Shown here: positions 34,101 to 41,718 of the stretch, one piece after another | Layout: each line of letters starts with the position of its first letter | Position numbering within the stretch: position 1 is the first letter of the stretch | Assembly: GCA_023451825.1 (NCBI GenBank) | Contig: JAEXYA010000070.1 | Span: 48,089-112,088 of the forward strand | DNA length: 64,000 nucleotides | Direction: 5' to 3' | From: Pseudomonadota bacterium | GTDB taxonomy: Bacteria > Pseudomonadota > Alphaproteobacteria > Rhizobiales > Xanthobacteraceae | Program-made: the position numbers and the translations under genes | The notes under the pieces: model-generated | Seen by the model: only the letters and a program-made list of their open reading frames with translations | What the model was told of the DNA's origin: nothing | The model's database searches: none

Positions 34101-36495
34101 CATCGCCACCGCATCCGGCAGCGAAGTGCAATTCGCGCAGAATGGCGGCGGCGTGTTTGCCGGCAACATCACCGGCGCCGGCTTCATGCATCTGATCGGC
34201 GGCACGCTGCAGCTCACCGGCACCGGCAACACCTATAGCGGCGGCACGGTGGTGGAGCAGGGCTCGACGCTCTCTCTGACCACCGCGAATGTGTCGTCCG
34301 GCAATGCCGATATCATCAATGCAGGCGGCCTCGTCGTGTTCGACCAGGCGACCAGCGGCACCTATGCGGGCGTCATCAGCGATGGCCGCCAGATGAATGC
34401 TGCCACCGGACCGATGCTGTCCGGCAGTCTTGTGAAGGACGACTCCACGGGCGCCAGCAGCGGTGATCTGATTCTGGCGGCGAAGCAGGCCTATACGGGC
34501 GGCACCTTTGTCGAGGCCGGCACCCTGACGCTCGGCGTGGCCGATGCCATCGCAACCAGTTCTGGCGTCGATCTCGGTCGCATCGGTGGCCCGCTGGGCA
34601 CCGGCGCTGCGGCTGCGGCCGGCGCGGCAACGGCGACGCTGGCGCTGACAGCCAACAACACGCTGCAAGGACTGATGAGCGAGGACGGCAACAACACCGC
34701 CGTGCTGCTCAATGCCAACACGCTGACGCTCAACACGGCGAGCGGCACGGCCTGGACATTCGGCGGCGTGATCTCCGGCGCAGGCGGCGTCACCTATGGC
34801 GGCGCGGGCAGGGAGATCCTCACCGGCACCAGCACCTATACGGGCGCGACCACCGTCAATGGTGGCACCTTGAGCGTCAACGGCTCGATCGCGTCCTCGG
34901 CGCTGACGACGGTGAATGCATCAGGCACGCTGGGCGGCAATGGCATCGTCGGCAACACCGTGATCAATGGCGGTGTGCTGTCGCCCGGCAATTCCATCGG
35001 CACGCTGACGGTGCAGGGCAATCTGGTACTGACCTCGGCGGCCAGCTACCTGGTCGAAGTGTCGGGCACCTCGGCGGATCGCACCAATGTCACCGGCACC
35101 GCGACCCTGGGCGGCACGCTCACGACGGTGACGTCGGGCGCGGTGACATTCGGCACGGCCTATACGGTGCTGCACGCCGATGGCGGCGTGTCCGGCACCT
35201 TCGCTGCGATGTCGGGCAACCCGCTCATTGCCGCCGCGGTCACTTACGGCACCAATGACGTGACGCTGTCGTTCCAACCGAATCTGGTGGCTTTCGCCGG
35301 TGGGTCGGCCAATCAGCGCAATGTGGCCGGTGCGCTGCAGGGCGCATTGGCGAATGGCAGCCCGGGCGCGTTCAGCCCGTTGTTCAATCTCGCATCGTCT
35401 GCCTTGCCGGTGGCGCTCGGCCAGTTGTCCGGCGAGACGGTGACCGGATCACAGCAGGCGACCTTCGATGCCATGAACCTGTTCATGGGCACCATGACCG
35501 ACCCGTTCAGCGCCGGCCGCAATATCGCGCCGAACCAGGTTTCGGCTTTTGCGGACGAGGCTCTGGCCTATGCCGGCAAGCGCCGGCCGAGCGATGCGCT
35601 GGCTGCGATCCATCGCAAGGCGCCGCCGATGGCGCCGGTGTTCCGCGAGCGCTGGAATGTCTGGGTGGCCGGCTTCGGCGGTTCGCGCACGACGGACGGC
35701 AGTGCGACACTGGGGTCCAACAGCAGCCGCAGCAGCCTCGCGGGCGGCGCCGTCGGCGCCGACTACTGGCTGTCGGAAGCGACGGTGGCCGGCTTCTCGA
35801 TGGCCGGTGGTGCCACCAGCTTCTCGGTCGCCAACCAGGGCAGCGGCACGGCTGACCTGTTTCAGGCCGGCGCCTTCATCCGCCATGGCACCGGCTCCGC
35901 CTATCTCAGCGCGGCTGCGGCCTATGGCTGGCAGAATATCCGCACCGATCGCCTGGTCTCGGCTGTCGGCACCGATCGCCTGCGCTCGGACTTCAACGCC
36001 AATGCCTATTCGGGCCGTATCGAGGTCGGCAATCGCTGGGCGCTTGCGGAATTCGGCGGCGTCGGCATGACGCCTTATGCAGCCGTCCAAGTCACGGCCT
36101 TCGATCTGCCGGCCTATGCGGAAACCTCGGCCAATGGCGTCTCGGCCTTCGCGCTGAACTATGCAGCCAAGACCGCCATCGATACGCGCACCGAACTCGG
36201 CCTGCGCAGCGACAAGTCCTTCGTCGTCGACAATGCGATCCTGACGCTGCGCGGCCGTGCCGCCTGGGCGCATGATGTCAACGCCGATCGCAATGCGCAG
36301 GCGACGTTCCAAACGCTGCCGGGAGCGAGCTTCGTCGTGAACGGTGCGCAGGCATCGCGCAACGCCGCGCTCACCTCGGCCACCGCCGAGATGAGCTTTA
36401 TCGGCGGCTGGTCGGTGGCCGCAACCTTCGACGGCGAGTTCTCGGATACGACCAGGAGCTATGCCGGCAAGGGCGTGGTGCGCTACGCGTGGTGA
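31144..36495 (+). CDS. Autotransporter with N-terminal ParB-like (ParBc_2) passenger domain
   Basis: A 1783-residue type V secreted protein. Residues 1-48 form a long export signal. About 75-310 match the ParBc_2 putative nuclease family: LSTILPTQLNLGFTEIGKKV, VVIGPGGKIYLLDGHHT (DGHH at 132-135), DDAFWAKMQ, NDPYRGLEYGIL and YSDFIWASAYR. A Ser/Gly/Thr-rich beta-helical passenger follows, with passenger-associated repeats such as NTYTGGTTILAGTLNI, NTYSGGTVVEQGSTL, AYTGGTFVEAGTLTLG and TYTGATTVNGGTLSV. The last ~280 residues form the outer-membrane beta-barrel, ending in the aromatic VRYAW. ATG 31144 was chosen; the open frame starts at 31036. No cleavage site is evident. The role is unknown; a ParB-fold domain outside the cell is unusual. 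Confidence 0.88.
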   Translation: MTSLLRKSERAFSFVFTGVATFPRQKIRKLALLGTVSAIILAPAASHGGQLPASAFATYDSASFASVQAGPFALYQTPLSTILPTQLNLGFTEIGKKVSAYDLLTPAGLANDLLTSIEPVVIGPGGKIYLLDGHHTLTSLGKSVYGASNPNIYINVVANYSNLTDDAFWAKMQASNFLLPLDNGVIKSVDPVTGAPIPSLFADMTNDPYRGLEYGILKNKGSKLFTTAANITGEVGSSIPGLDKTAALYSDFIWASAYRGANGGLGLAYLSPGDIAIATKWNLTGSNQTTMPVVGNTTVAQLPGYILATGGSITINGVITDATLAGGVLDGSKTGTFDQVTNSASFAGLRGIDYGTVTIGSTAPGFILQLGADNKSIVTLTGANTYTGGTTILAGTLNINSDAALGAARPAGATIDLNNVRASVEAANGIIFYSLEEGKGTLQTTASITTNRAIAVGGEAATLAPQIAGTTLTLAGEIVSVGAGGVGVGNGSGTSDLTINADKASAVVKVAPTSGSNSLFYGNWIVSKGILQASSDAALGNVTGPAYTIGQIVLDGGTFQAGASFDSVRSLTLAGGSTFDTNGFTTSFAGSVTDVQRTLTITNSNTTTAGAVTFGSLNISGTNSGNANGATSTLELSGGTAGTSVTFANGITRNDRSTLIISPSTAAALGSTEKVFSSTQALGSAAPAWMISVASSSPGANGYNFLTYGANGYVATTYGATTVSAATGALAVDITANQTLAANAAASVLKIDNQRTLTLGSNTLTLGNGVDPTGLILSGSGSNTANITGGTLAFGGSEAIIYSRSTAGTTVGNTISSTLTGTNGITIAGEGYVTLSNVSAGLSGAVNIDSGRLNLSAADALLNVSSVNLSNVKSSPAPAVLGLSASNTFASLNSVGSNSTIAITGAGTVLTIGQTGNADAALNNLGSSIQSTITSAAAAGSNAIVKAGSGMLDLSGATLDLTAGSNIAVDGGKLRVSASSFKNTNNIATASGSEVQFAQNGGGVFAGNITGAGFMHLIGGTLQLTGTGNTYSGGTVVEQGSTLSLTTANVSSGNADIINAGGLVVFDQATSGTYAGVISDGRQMNAATGPMLSGSLVKDDSTGASSGDLILAAKQAYTGGTFVEAGTLTLGVADAIATSSGVDLGRIGGPLGTGAAAAAGAATATLALTANNTLQGLMSEDGNNTAVLLNANTLTLNTASGTAWTFGGVISGAGGVTYGGAGREILTGTSTYTGATTVNGGTLSVNGSIASSALTTVNASGTLGGNGIVGNTVINGGVLSPGNSIGTLTVQGNLVLTSAASYLVEVSGTSADRTNVTGTATLGGTLTTVTSGAVTFGTAYTVLHADGGVSGTFAAMSGNPLIAAAVTYGTNDVTLSFQPNLVAFAGGSANQRNVAGALQGALANGSPGAFSPLFNLASSALPVALGQLSGETVTGSQQATFDAMNLFMGTMTDPFSAGRNIAPNQVSAFADEALAYAGKRRPSDALAAIHRKAPPMAPVFRERWNVWVAGFGGSRTTDGSATLGSNSSRSSLAGGAVGADYWLSEATVAGFSMAGGATSFSVANQGSGTADLFQAGAFIRHGTGSAYLSAAAAYGWQNIRTDRLVSAVGTDRLRSDFNANAYSGRIEVGNRWALAEFGGVGMTPYAAVQVTAFDLPAYAETSANGVSAFALNYAAKTAIDTRTELGLRSDKSFVVDNAILTLRGRAAWAHDVNADRNAQATFQTLPGASFVVNGAQASRNAALTSATAEMSFIGGWSVAATFDGEFSDTTRSYAGKGVVRYAW

Positions 36496-36521
36496 GGCGC
36501 CATTCGACGCAGGCCTAAAGT

Positions 36522-36624
36522 GTAGGATGGGTAGAGCGCAGCGAAACCCATCGCCACATGCGCCGGCGCCCGCGGTGATGGGTATCGCTCCGGCGCTACG
36601 CGCCTATGCTCAACCCATCCTACG
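36522..36624. repeat. Palindromic repeat, family B copy 2 (compound)
   Basis: GTAGGATGGGT at the left and ACCCATCCTACG at the right enclose inner AACCCATCG and GATGGGTATCG arms, so it looks like two family B units nested or joined. It lies downstream of the autotransporter gene. Confidence 0.82.
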
Positions 36625-36663
36625 TGCCGTCACGCGCGGCCGCCTGGGCGAAACGTTCCTTGT

Positions 36664-36676
36664 GTATCCTGGATAC
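36664..36676. promoter_or_regulatory. Perfect palindrome upstream of a two-gene module
   Basis: GTATCC-T-GGATAC lies 32 bases before the start of the 111-residue gene. Short perfect palindromes here are common operators in autoregulated toxin-antitoxin-like modules. No binding protein is identified. Confidence 0.4.
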
Positions 36677-36708
36677 GCGTCGTACTTTGAACGGACAAAG
36701 GAAAACCC

Positions 36709-37044
36709 ATGTCCGTTCGCGAGCGCATCGAGAAATGCCGATCCTCGGGCGGCGCGGCCGATCTCGTCAGGGTCGACGTTCTAGTGCCGTCTTCGTCGCG
36801 CGGCGAGGTGCTTCGTCTGGCGGAGCGGCTTCGTGCCGAGCATCGCAGCGACAAGGAATTGCTGGCCATGTGCGACGAGGCGCTGGCCCGCTATGGCGTC
36901 CGCATTCGCGACAATATCGATCTGGAGCGGCTGCCTGATCGTCACGATCGGGCTGAAGTCATTGCAAAGGCTCTCATGGAGCGCGGTGATGCCCAGGCTT
37001 TCGCTTTAGGCCGCCGGATCGTTGCGCATGTAGAGGCACTATGA
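36709..37044 (+). CDS. Unrecognised 111-residue protein, partner of a nucleotidyltransferase remnant
   Basis: Charged, mostly helical protein with no signal or membrane segment. MSVRERIEKCRSSGGAADL opens it and the middle carries a run of acidic and basic residues. The start has AAAGGA six bases upstream. The stop overlaps the start of the next gene (ATGATG at 37041), so the pair is translationally coupled, an arrangement typical of antitoxin-toxin modules. I do not recognise the family, and the antitoxin role is inference. Confidence 0.65.
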   Translation: MSVRERIEKCRSSGGAADLVRVDVLVPSSSRGEVLRLAERLRAEHRSDKELLAMCDEALARYGVRIRDNIDLERLPDRHDRAEVIAKALMERGDAQAFALGRRIVAHVEAL

Positions 37045-37308
37045 TGGCTCTCACCGATCTTCAAAAGCGCATCATGCGACGACTTGCGGCCAACGGGACT
37101 GAGGCCAGTTATCTGGCCGGCGGACTCATCCTCAATCGCGATTGGCCGCGGCGCTCCGATGATATCGACATCTTTTACGATGCCGACGAGGAAGTTTCGC
37201 GCGCGGCCACTAGGGAATATCGCCGATCTCGAGGCGAGCGGCTTTCATGTTCAGATCGATGTGAAAGCGTTCGACACATTTGAAGCAACTATAGTCGACG
37301 GCTCAGGA
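37041..37308 (+). pseudogene. Frameshifted and truncated nucleotidyltransferase-like gene
   Basis: The first 55 residues read in one frame as SYLAGGLILNRDW then RRSDDIDIFYDADEE, the GG...DDID pattern of nucleotidyltransferase-fold proteins of the AbiEii type. Near 37205 the reading frame must move by one base to continue as LGNIADLEASGFHVQIDVKAFD. The sequence then runs into a family C repeat (37309-37404) and ends without the rest of the domain. A one-base insertion (or two-base deletion) plus loss of the 3' part makes it non-functional unless there is frameshifting. Confidence 0.75.
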
Positions 37309-37404
37309 AGCCGTAGGGCGGATGAGGCGAAGCCGTTATCCGCCGCGGAGTTTCAGTTTTGGATTCGGCCGGCGGATTACGCTTCGCTCATCCGCCCTAC
37401 GGCT
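37309..37404. repeat. Palindromic repeat, family C
   Basis: Perfect 18-base inverted ends AGCCGTAGGGCGGATGAG / CTCATCCGCCCTACGGCT, with inner ATCCGCCG / CGGCGGAT arms. It begins where the nucleotidyltransferase remnant breaks off and stops five bases before the end of ugd on the other strand. Confidence 0.9.
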
Positions 37405-37408
37405 GCGT

Positions 37409-38722
37409 TCAATTTCTGCCGCGGCCGACGCTCTCATAGGTGAAGCCGGCCTTTTCCATTTCGTCCGGCCGATACACATTGCGAAGATCGACGATGACCG
37501 CCTGCTTCATCTTCGCCTTCAGCTGAGTCAGGTCCAGCGCGCGAAACTGCTCCCACTCGGTCACGATCACCAGTGCATCTGCGCCATCGGCGCAGGCATA
37601 CGCGTCATCGCAATAAGTGACAGTGGTCGGCAACTCGCTTTTCGCCTGCTCCATGCCGACGGGATCATAGGCCTGAATGCTGGCGCCGAGATCCTGCAGC
37701 GCGGTGATCAGCGGGATCGACGGCGCTTCGCGCATGTCGTCGGTGTTCGGCTTGAAGGTGAGGCCAAGCACGCCGACGGTCTTGCCGCGCAGGCTGCCGC
37801 CGAGCGCGTGCTGGACCTTGCGCGCCATTGCACGCTTGCGGTTGTCGTTCACGGTGAGCACGGCTTCGACAATGCGCAGCGGGGCTTCGTAGTCCTGGCC
37901 GGTCTTCACCAGCGCGCGCGTATCCTTCGGGAAGCAGGAGCCGCCGAAGCCGGGGCCGGCATGCAAAAACTTCGCGCCGATGCGGTTGTCGAGGCCGATG
38001 CCGCGGGCGACGTCCTGGACATCGGCGCCGGTGCGTTCGGCAAGGTCGGCGATCTCGTTGATGAAGGTGATCTTGGTCGCGAGAAATGCGTTGGCCGCGT
38101 ATTTGATCAGCTCGGCGGTGCGGCGGCCGGTATACATGATCGGCGCCTGGTTCAGGTAAAGCGGCCGATAGATCTCGGCGACCACTTTTTGCGCGCGCTC
38201 GTCCTCGGTGCCGACCACGATGCGGTCGGGATGCTTGAAATCGCGGATCGCGGCACCCTCGCGCAAAAATTCAGGATTGGAGGCGACCGCGACATCGGCG
38301 GCCGGATTGGCCTCCGTGATGATGCGCTCGACCTCGTCGCCGGTGCCGACCGGGACGGTGGATTTGGTGATGACCACCGTGAAGCCGTTGACGTTCTGCG
38401 CGATCTCGCGGGCGGCGGCGTGCACATAAGAGAGGTCCGCATGGCCGTCGCCGCGGCGGGACGGGGTGCCGACGGCGATGAACACGGCATCGGCCTTGGC
38501 GACGGGATCGGCGAGGTCGGTGGTGAATTCGAGCCGGCCCGCCTTCACATTGGCGGCCACGAGGGCATCGAGGCCGGGCTCATAGATCGGGATTTCGCCG
38601 CGCAGGAGCGCCTCGATCTTGTTGGCCGCCTTGTCAACGCAGGTCACATGGTGGCCGAAATCGGCAAAACAGGCCCCCGAAACGAGGCCAACATAACCGG
38701 TGCCGATCATCGCGATGCGCAT
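37409..38722 (-). CDS. ugd: UDP-glucose 6-dehydrogenase
   Basis: NAD-dependent oxidation of UDP-glucose to UDP-glucuronate, a precursor of acidic surface sugars. Of 437 residues, the N-terminal Rossmann motif is IGTGYVGLVSG (6-16). The linking helix segment has KYAANAFLATKITFINE, and the catalytic cysteine is in FGGSCFPKD (about 255-263). VLGLTFKPNTDDMREAPS opens the C-terminal UDP-binding domain. The UDP-glucuronate epimerase at 56810 can use its product. Confidence 0.96.
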   Translation of the reverse strand: MRIAMIGTGYVGLVSGACFADFGHHVTCVDKAANKIEALLRGEIPIYEPGLDALVAANVKAGRLEFTTDLADPVAKADAVFIAVGTPSRRGDGHADLSYVHAAAREIAQNVNGFTVVITKSTVPVGTGDEVERIITEANPAADVAVASNPEFLREGAAIRDFKHPDRIVVGTEDERAQKVVAEIYRPLYLNQAPIMYTGRRTAELIKYAANAFLATKITFINEIADLAERTGADVQDVARGIGLDNRIGAKFLHAGPGFGGSCFPKDTRALVKTGQDYEAPLRIVEAVLTVNDNRKRAMARKVQHALGGSLRGKTVGVLGLTFKPNTDDMREAPSIPLITALQDLGASIQAYDPVGMEQAKSELPTTVTYCDDAYACADGADALVIVTEWEQFRALDLTQLKAKMKQAVIVDLRNVYRPDEMEKAGFTYESVGRGRN

Positions 38723-38832
38723 GGAAACAACCTTGTCTGGGACGTCTGGAGGGCAGGTGTGACGCCGCGGGGTCTTAGCAAAACCGGGCGACTGTCACAC
38801 GACAATTCGGACCGTTTACGGGGCATTTGCGC

Positions 38833-38880
38833 AGTGGGCAAGGCGTGCTAAGAAGTGGGCAGGCAGTAGTTCTGCCCACT
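38833..38880 (+). promoter_or_regulatory. Phased repeated boxes, candidate operator for the fusion gene and metK-ahcY
   Basis: AGTGGGCA occurs at 38833-38840 and, as AGTGGGCAG, at 38854-38862, exactly 21 bases apart (two helical turns). The inverted copy CTGCCCACT is at 38872-38880, giving a perfect 9+9+9 inverted repeat. The set lies 64 bases before the ATG of the HTH/methyltransferase-like fusion gene. It could also form an RNA hairpin. Confidence 0.5.
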
Positions 38881-38944
38881 CATCGCCGCCTCGCTGCCGC
38901 AAGTCTGCCACAGGATCTGCCGCTAGAAAGCCGCAACAAATTCG

Positions 38945-40300
38945 ATGAAGAACGACCAAATTCTTGGAATCATCTCGGATTTCTGTCGTCAGGCGGAGAT
39001 GGCGGAATCGACCTTCGGGCGCCGCGCGGTGAATGACGGCAAGCTGGTCGCGCGGCTGCGCGAGGGCAAGCGCATCACCATCGATACGCTGGAGCGCATC
39101 CAGGCCTTCATCGCCCAGTCGATGCCGGAAGGCGTGCCGCCGCCGCCGGGCCTGGAGGCGCCGATCGAGCGCCGCGATCCGCGCAGCAATTTTCGATTCT
39201 TCGAAAACCGGCAGAAATACCTGCTTTTCGTGCATACGTGCTCGGAAAAGCGGGTGATCGCCGATCGCGTCGCGCTGGAATTGGGCAATATCCATCCGCG
39301 CCCGCCGGCGCTGCGCGTGTTCGATGCCGGCGTCGGCGACGGCACCGTGCTGTCGCGTGTGATGCGCTCGATGCACGGGCGTTTCCCGCATATGCCGTTC
39401 TATATCGCCGGCAAGGAGCTCAGCCTCGAGGACGCGCGGCTGACCTTGGACAAGATCCCCGATCGCCTGTTCGAGCATCCGGCCACGGTCTTCGTGCTTA
39501 CCAACATGCACTATGCCGAAGCGCCGTCGTTGACCCCGGCATCGCCTGCCGCGGCGGCTGCGATGATCTGGCACGAGGTTCCCCTGCGCGGCGCATCTTC
39601 CGGCGAATTCGCCGATCAGATCGCCGGTCTTGGAGCTTTTCTAGAGGACAACTGGCGCGCCAGCATCAATCCCCGCTCGGGCATGCCGACCTATGAACGC
39701 CCCGTCGCGCTGGTGGTTTACCGCGAAGACCACCGCTTCCTGCTCGATACGATCATCCCAAGAGCCGGCCGTACCGAAGCCAATTTCGACCTGATTATTG
39801 CTTCGCAGCCCTATCGCGCGAAAAGTTCCGTCCAATTCCGCGCCCGCCGGATCATTGCTCCTTTAGCTAAATCACTTAGGGCCGGTGGGCGGCTGATCGG
39901 GATCCATTCGCATGGGCAGGACCCCGGCATGGAGATCGTTCAAGCCGTCTGGCCCAAAGAAAATCCTTTCGCCGTGTCCCGGCATGAGCTATTGCGGGCG
40001 GTGAAATACGAGCTGGGCTCCGCCGGCCGCGATCTGAACTTCAATGCCTATTCCGACCAGCGGTCGATCTTTCGCTACGCCATGGAGGCGCTGCCGAACG
40101 AGGTCACCGGTTCGATCGGGACATCGACGGCATTCGCAGCCTGGAACGCGGCGGTCTATGTGGCCCAAATCGAGGATGACCGTTTGACGGAAGTGACGCA
40201 GAGCGGCCGTTATCTGGATGCCACGAGAGAGGTTTTGCGCAAGCACAACGGTCTCTGGTTCTACGACGAATCCTACGTCATCTCGCGGCGTCGCGACTGA
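38945..40300 (+). CDS. Helix-turn-helix / SAM-methyltransferase-like fusion protein
   Basis: A 451-residue protein directly upstream of metK. Residues 8-60 (FCRQAEMAESTFGRRAVNDG and KRITIDTLERIQAFI) look like a lambda-repressor-type DNA-binding domain common in Rhizobiales. Residues 80-150 and beyond resemble a class I methyltransferase: RVFDAGVGDGTVLSRVM is a motif I glycine loop, and DLIIASQPYRAKSS sits where a catalytic/motif IV segment would be. No target-specific motif is seen. It is 81 bases from metK on the same strand. It could be a regulator that senses SAM or SAH, or an enzyme that uses SAM; neither is shown. Confidence 0.75.
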   Translation: MKNDQILGIISDFCRQAEMAESTFGRRAVNDGKLVARLREGKRITIDTLERIQAFIAQSMPEGVPPPPGLEAPIERRDPRSNFRFFENRQKYLLFVHTCSEKRVIADRVALELGNIHPRPPALRVFDAGVGDGTVLSRVMRSMHGRFPHMPFYIAGKELSLEDARLTLDKIPDRLFEHPATVFVLTNMHYAEAPSLTPASPAAAAAMIWHEVPLRGASSGEFADQIAGLGAFLEDNWRASINPRSGMPTYERPVALVVYREDHRFLLDTIIPRAGRTEANFDLIIASQPYRAKSSVQFRARRIIAPLAKSLRAGGRLIGIHSHGQDPGMEIVQAVWPKENPFAVSRHELLRAVKYELGSAGRDLNFNAYSDQRSIFRYAMEALPNEVTGSIGTSTAFAAWNAAVYVAQIEDDRLTEVTQSGRYLDATREVLRKHNGLWFYDESYVISRRRD

Positions 40301-40381
40301 CATTCAAAAAATCTGCAGAAGAACATTCAACAACTCAGCACGAAGTCTGCCATCTCCGGCGCAACCCTAGAGGATTAGTTG

Positions 40382-41575
40382 ATGCGCGCGTCTTATCTCT
40401 TCACCAGCGAATCGGTTTCCGAAGGCCATCCCGACAAGATCTGCGACCGCATCTCCGACGAGATCGTCGATCTGTTCTTCCGCGAAGGCCCGAAGGCGGG
40501 CATCGATCCCTGGGACATCCGCGCCGCCTGCGAAACCCTCGCCACCACCAACAAGGTCGTGATCGCCGGCGAAACCCGCGGCCCCTCGACCGTCACCAAC
40601 GACCACATCGAAGCCGTCGTCCGCGCCGCCATCAAGGATATCGGCTACGAGCAGGACGGCTTCCACTGGCAGAAGGCCGACGTTCAGATCCTTCTGCATC
40701 CGCAGTCGGCCGACATCGCGCAGGGCGTCGATGCCAAGCAGCCGACCAATGCCGAAGAAGGCGCGGGCGACCAGGGCATCATGTTCGGCTATGCGTCGAA
40801 CGAGACCCCGGAGCTGATGCCGGCCCCGATCTTCTATGCGCACAAGATCCTGCGCCTGATCTCGGAAGCCCGTCACGCCGGCACCGAAAAGGTGCTCGGC
40901 CCGGACTCCAAGAGCCAGGTCACCGTACAGTATGAAAACGGCAAGCCGGTCGGCGTGCGCGAGATCGTCGTCTCGCATCAGCATCTCGTCGAGGACATGA
41001 CCTCGAACCAGGTGCGTGAGCGCGTCGAGCCCTATGTGCGCAAGGCGCTGCCGGAAGGCTGGATCACCGACAAGACCATCTGGCACATCAACCCGACCGG
41101 AAAATTCTTCATCGGCGGTCCCGATGGTGACGCAGGTCTCACCGGCCGCAAGATCATCGTTGATACTTACGGTGGTGCTGCTCCGCATGGCGGTGGCGCA
41201 TTCTCGGGCAAGGATTCCACCAAGGTGGACCGCTCGGCTGCTTACGCTGCCCGTTACGTCGCGAAGAACATCGTTGCTGCTGGCCTCGCCGACAAGGCGA
41301 CGCTGCAGCTCGCTTACGCTATCGGCGTGGCGCGTCCGCTGTCGATCTATGTGGACACCCACGGCACCGGCAAGGTTGCTGACGACAAGATCGAGCAGGC
41401 CGTGGCGGCTTCGATGGATCTCACCCCGCGTGGCATCCGCAAGCATCTCGACCTCAACAAGCCGATCTATGCCCGCACCGCCGCTTACGGTCACTTCGGC
41501 CGTACGCCCGATGCGGATGGTGGCTTCTCCTGGGAGAAGACCGACCTCGTCGATGCGCTGAAGCGTAACGTCTAA
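40382..41575 (+). CDS. metK: S-adenosylmethionine synthetase
   Basis: Makes SAM from ATP and methionine in the cytosol. Of 397 residues, the conserved ESVSEGHPDKICD (ATP and metal contacts) is near residues 8-20, GAGDQGIMFGYA near 125, and GGGAFSGKDSTKVDRSAAY is the glycine-rich P-loop-like segment near 270. ATG 40382 follows AGAGGA by seven bases; a TTG directly before it is in frame but less likely. ahcY follows on the same strand across a family E repeat. Confidence 0.97.
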   Translation: MRASYLFTSESVSEGHPDKICDRISDEIVDLFFREGPKAGIDPWDIRAACETLATTNKVVIAGETRGPSTVTNDHIEAVVRAAIKDIGYEQDGFHWQKADVQILLHPQSADIAQGVDAKQPTNAEEGAGDQGIMFGYASNETPELMPAPIFYAHKILRLISEARHAGTEKVLGPDSKSQVTVQYENGKPVGVREIVVSHQHLVEDMTSNQVRERVEPYVRKALPEGWITDKTIWHINPTGKFFIGGPDGDAGLTGRKIIVDTYGGAAPHGGGAFSGKDSTKVDRSAAYAARYVAKNIVAAGLADKATLQLAYAIGVARPLSIYVDTHGTGKVADDKIEQAVAASMDLTPRGIRKHLDLNKPIYARTAAYGHFGRTPDADGGFSWEKTDLVDALKRNV

Positions 41576-41586
41576 ATAGCACCCAC

Positions 41587-41692
41587 GTCGTTCCGGGGCG
41601 CGTGCGCATCTGCGCGCACGTGACCCCGGAACCTAGCAGTGTTCAATCACATCGAGGTTCCGGGTTCGCGCAAGTGCGCGCCCCGGAACGAC
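41587..41692. repeat. Nested palindromic repeat, family E, between metK and ahcY
   Basis: Outer arms GTCGTTCCGGGGCGCG / CGCGCCCCGGAACGAC are perfect over 16 bases. Inner arms CCCCGGAACCT / AGGTTCCGGG give a cruciform-like nested structure. It occupies most of the 143-base metK-ahcY gap. Confidence 0.88.
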
Positions 41693-41718
41693 AACTTATT
41701 TTCAAAAGGACATCCCCC

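Noticed and set aside
33172..34668. 498-residue minus-strand frame inside the autotransporter gene
   Set aside because: Repetitive Arg/Gly/Ala composition mirrors the Gly/Ser/Thr passenger repeats on the coding strand.
32280..34870. Recurring short motifs in the autotransporter taken at first for a repeat array or CRISPR
   Set aside because: Units are degenerate, unevenly spaced and in frame with the passenger protein; there are no constant-length spacers.
40301..40381. Possible SAM riboswitch before metK
   Set aside because: The gap is only 81 bases and I could not find conserved SAM-II, SAM-V or SAM/SAH core elements in it.
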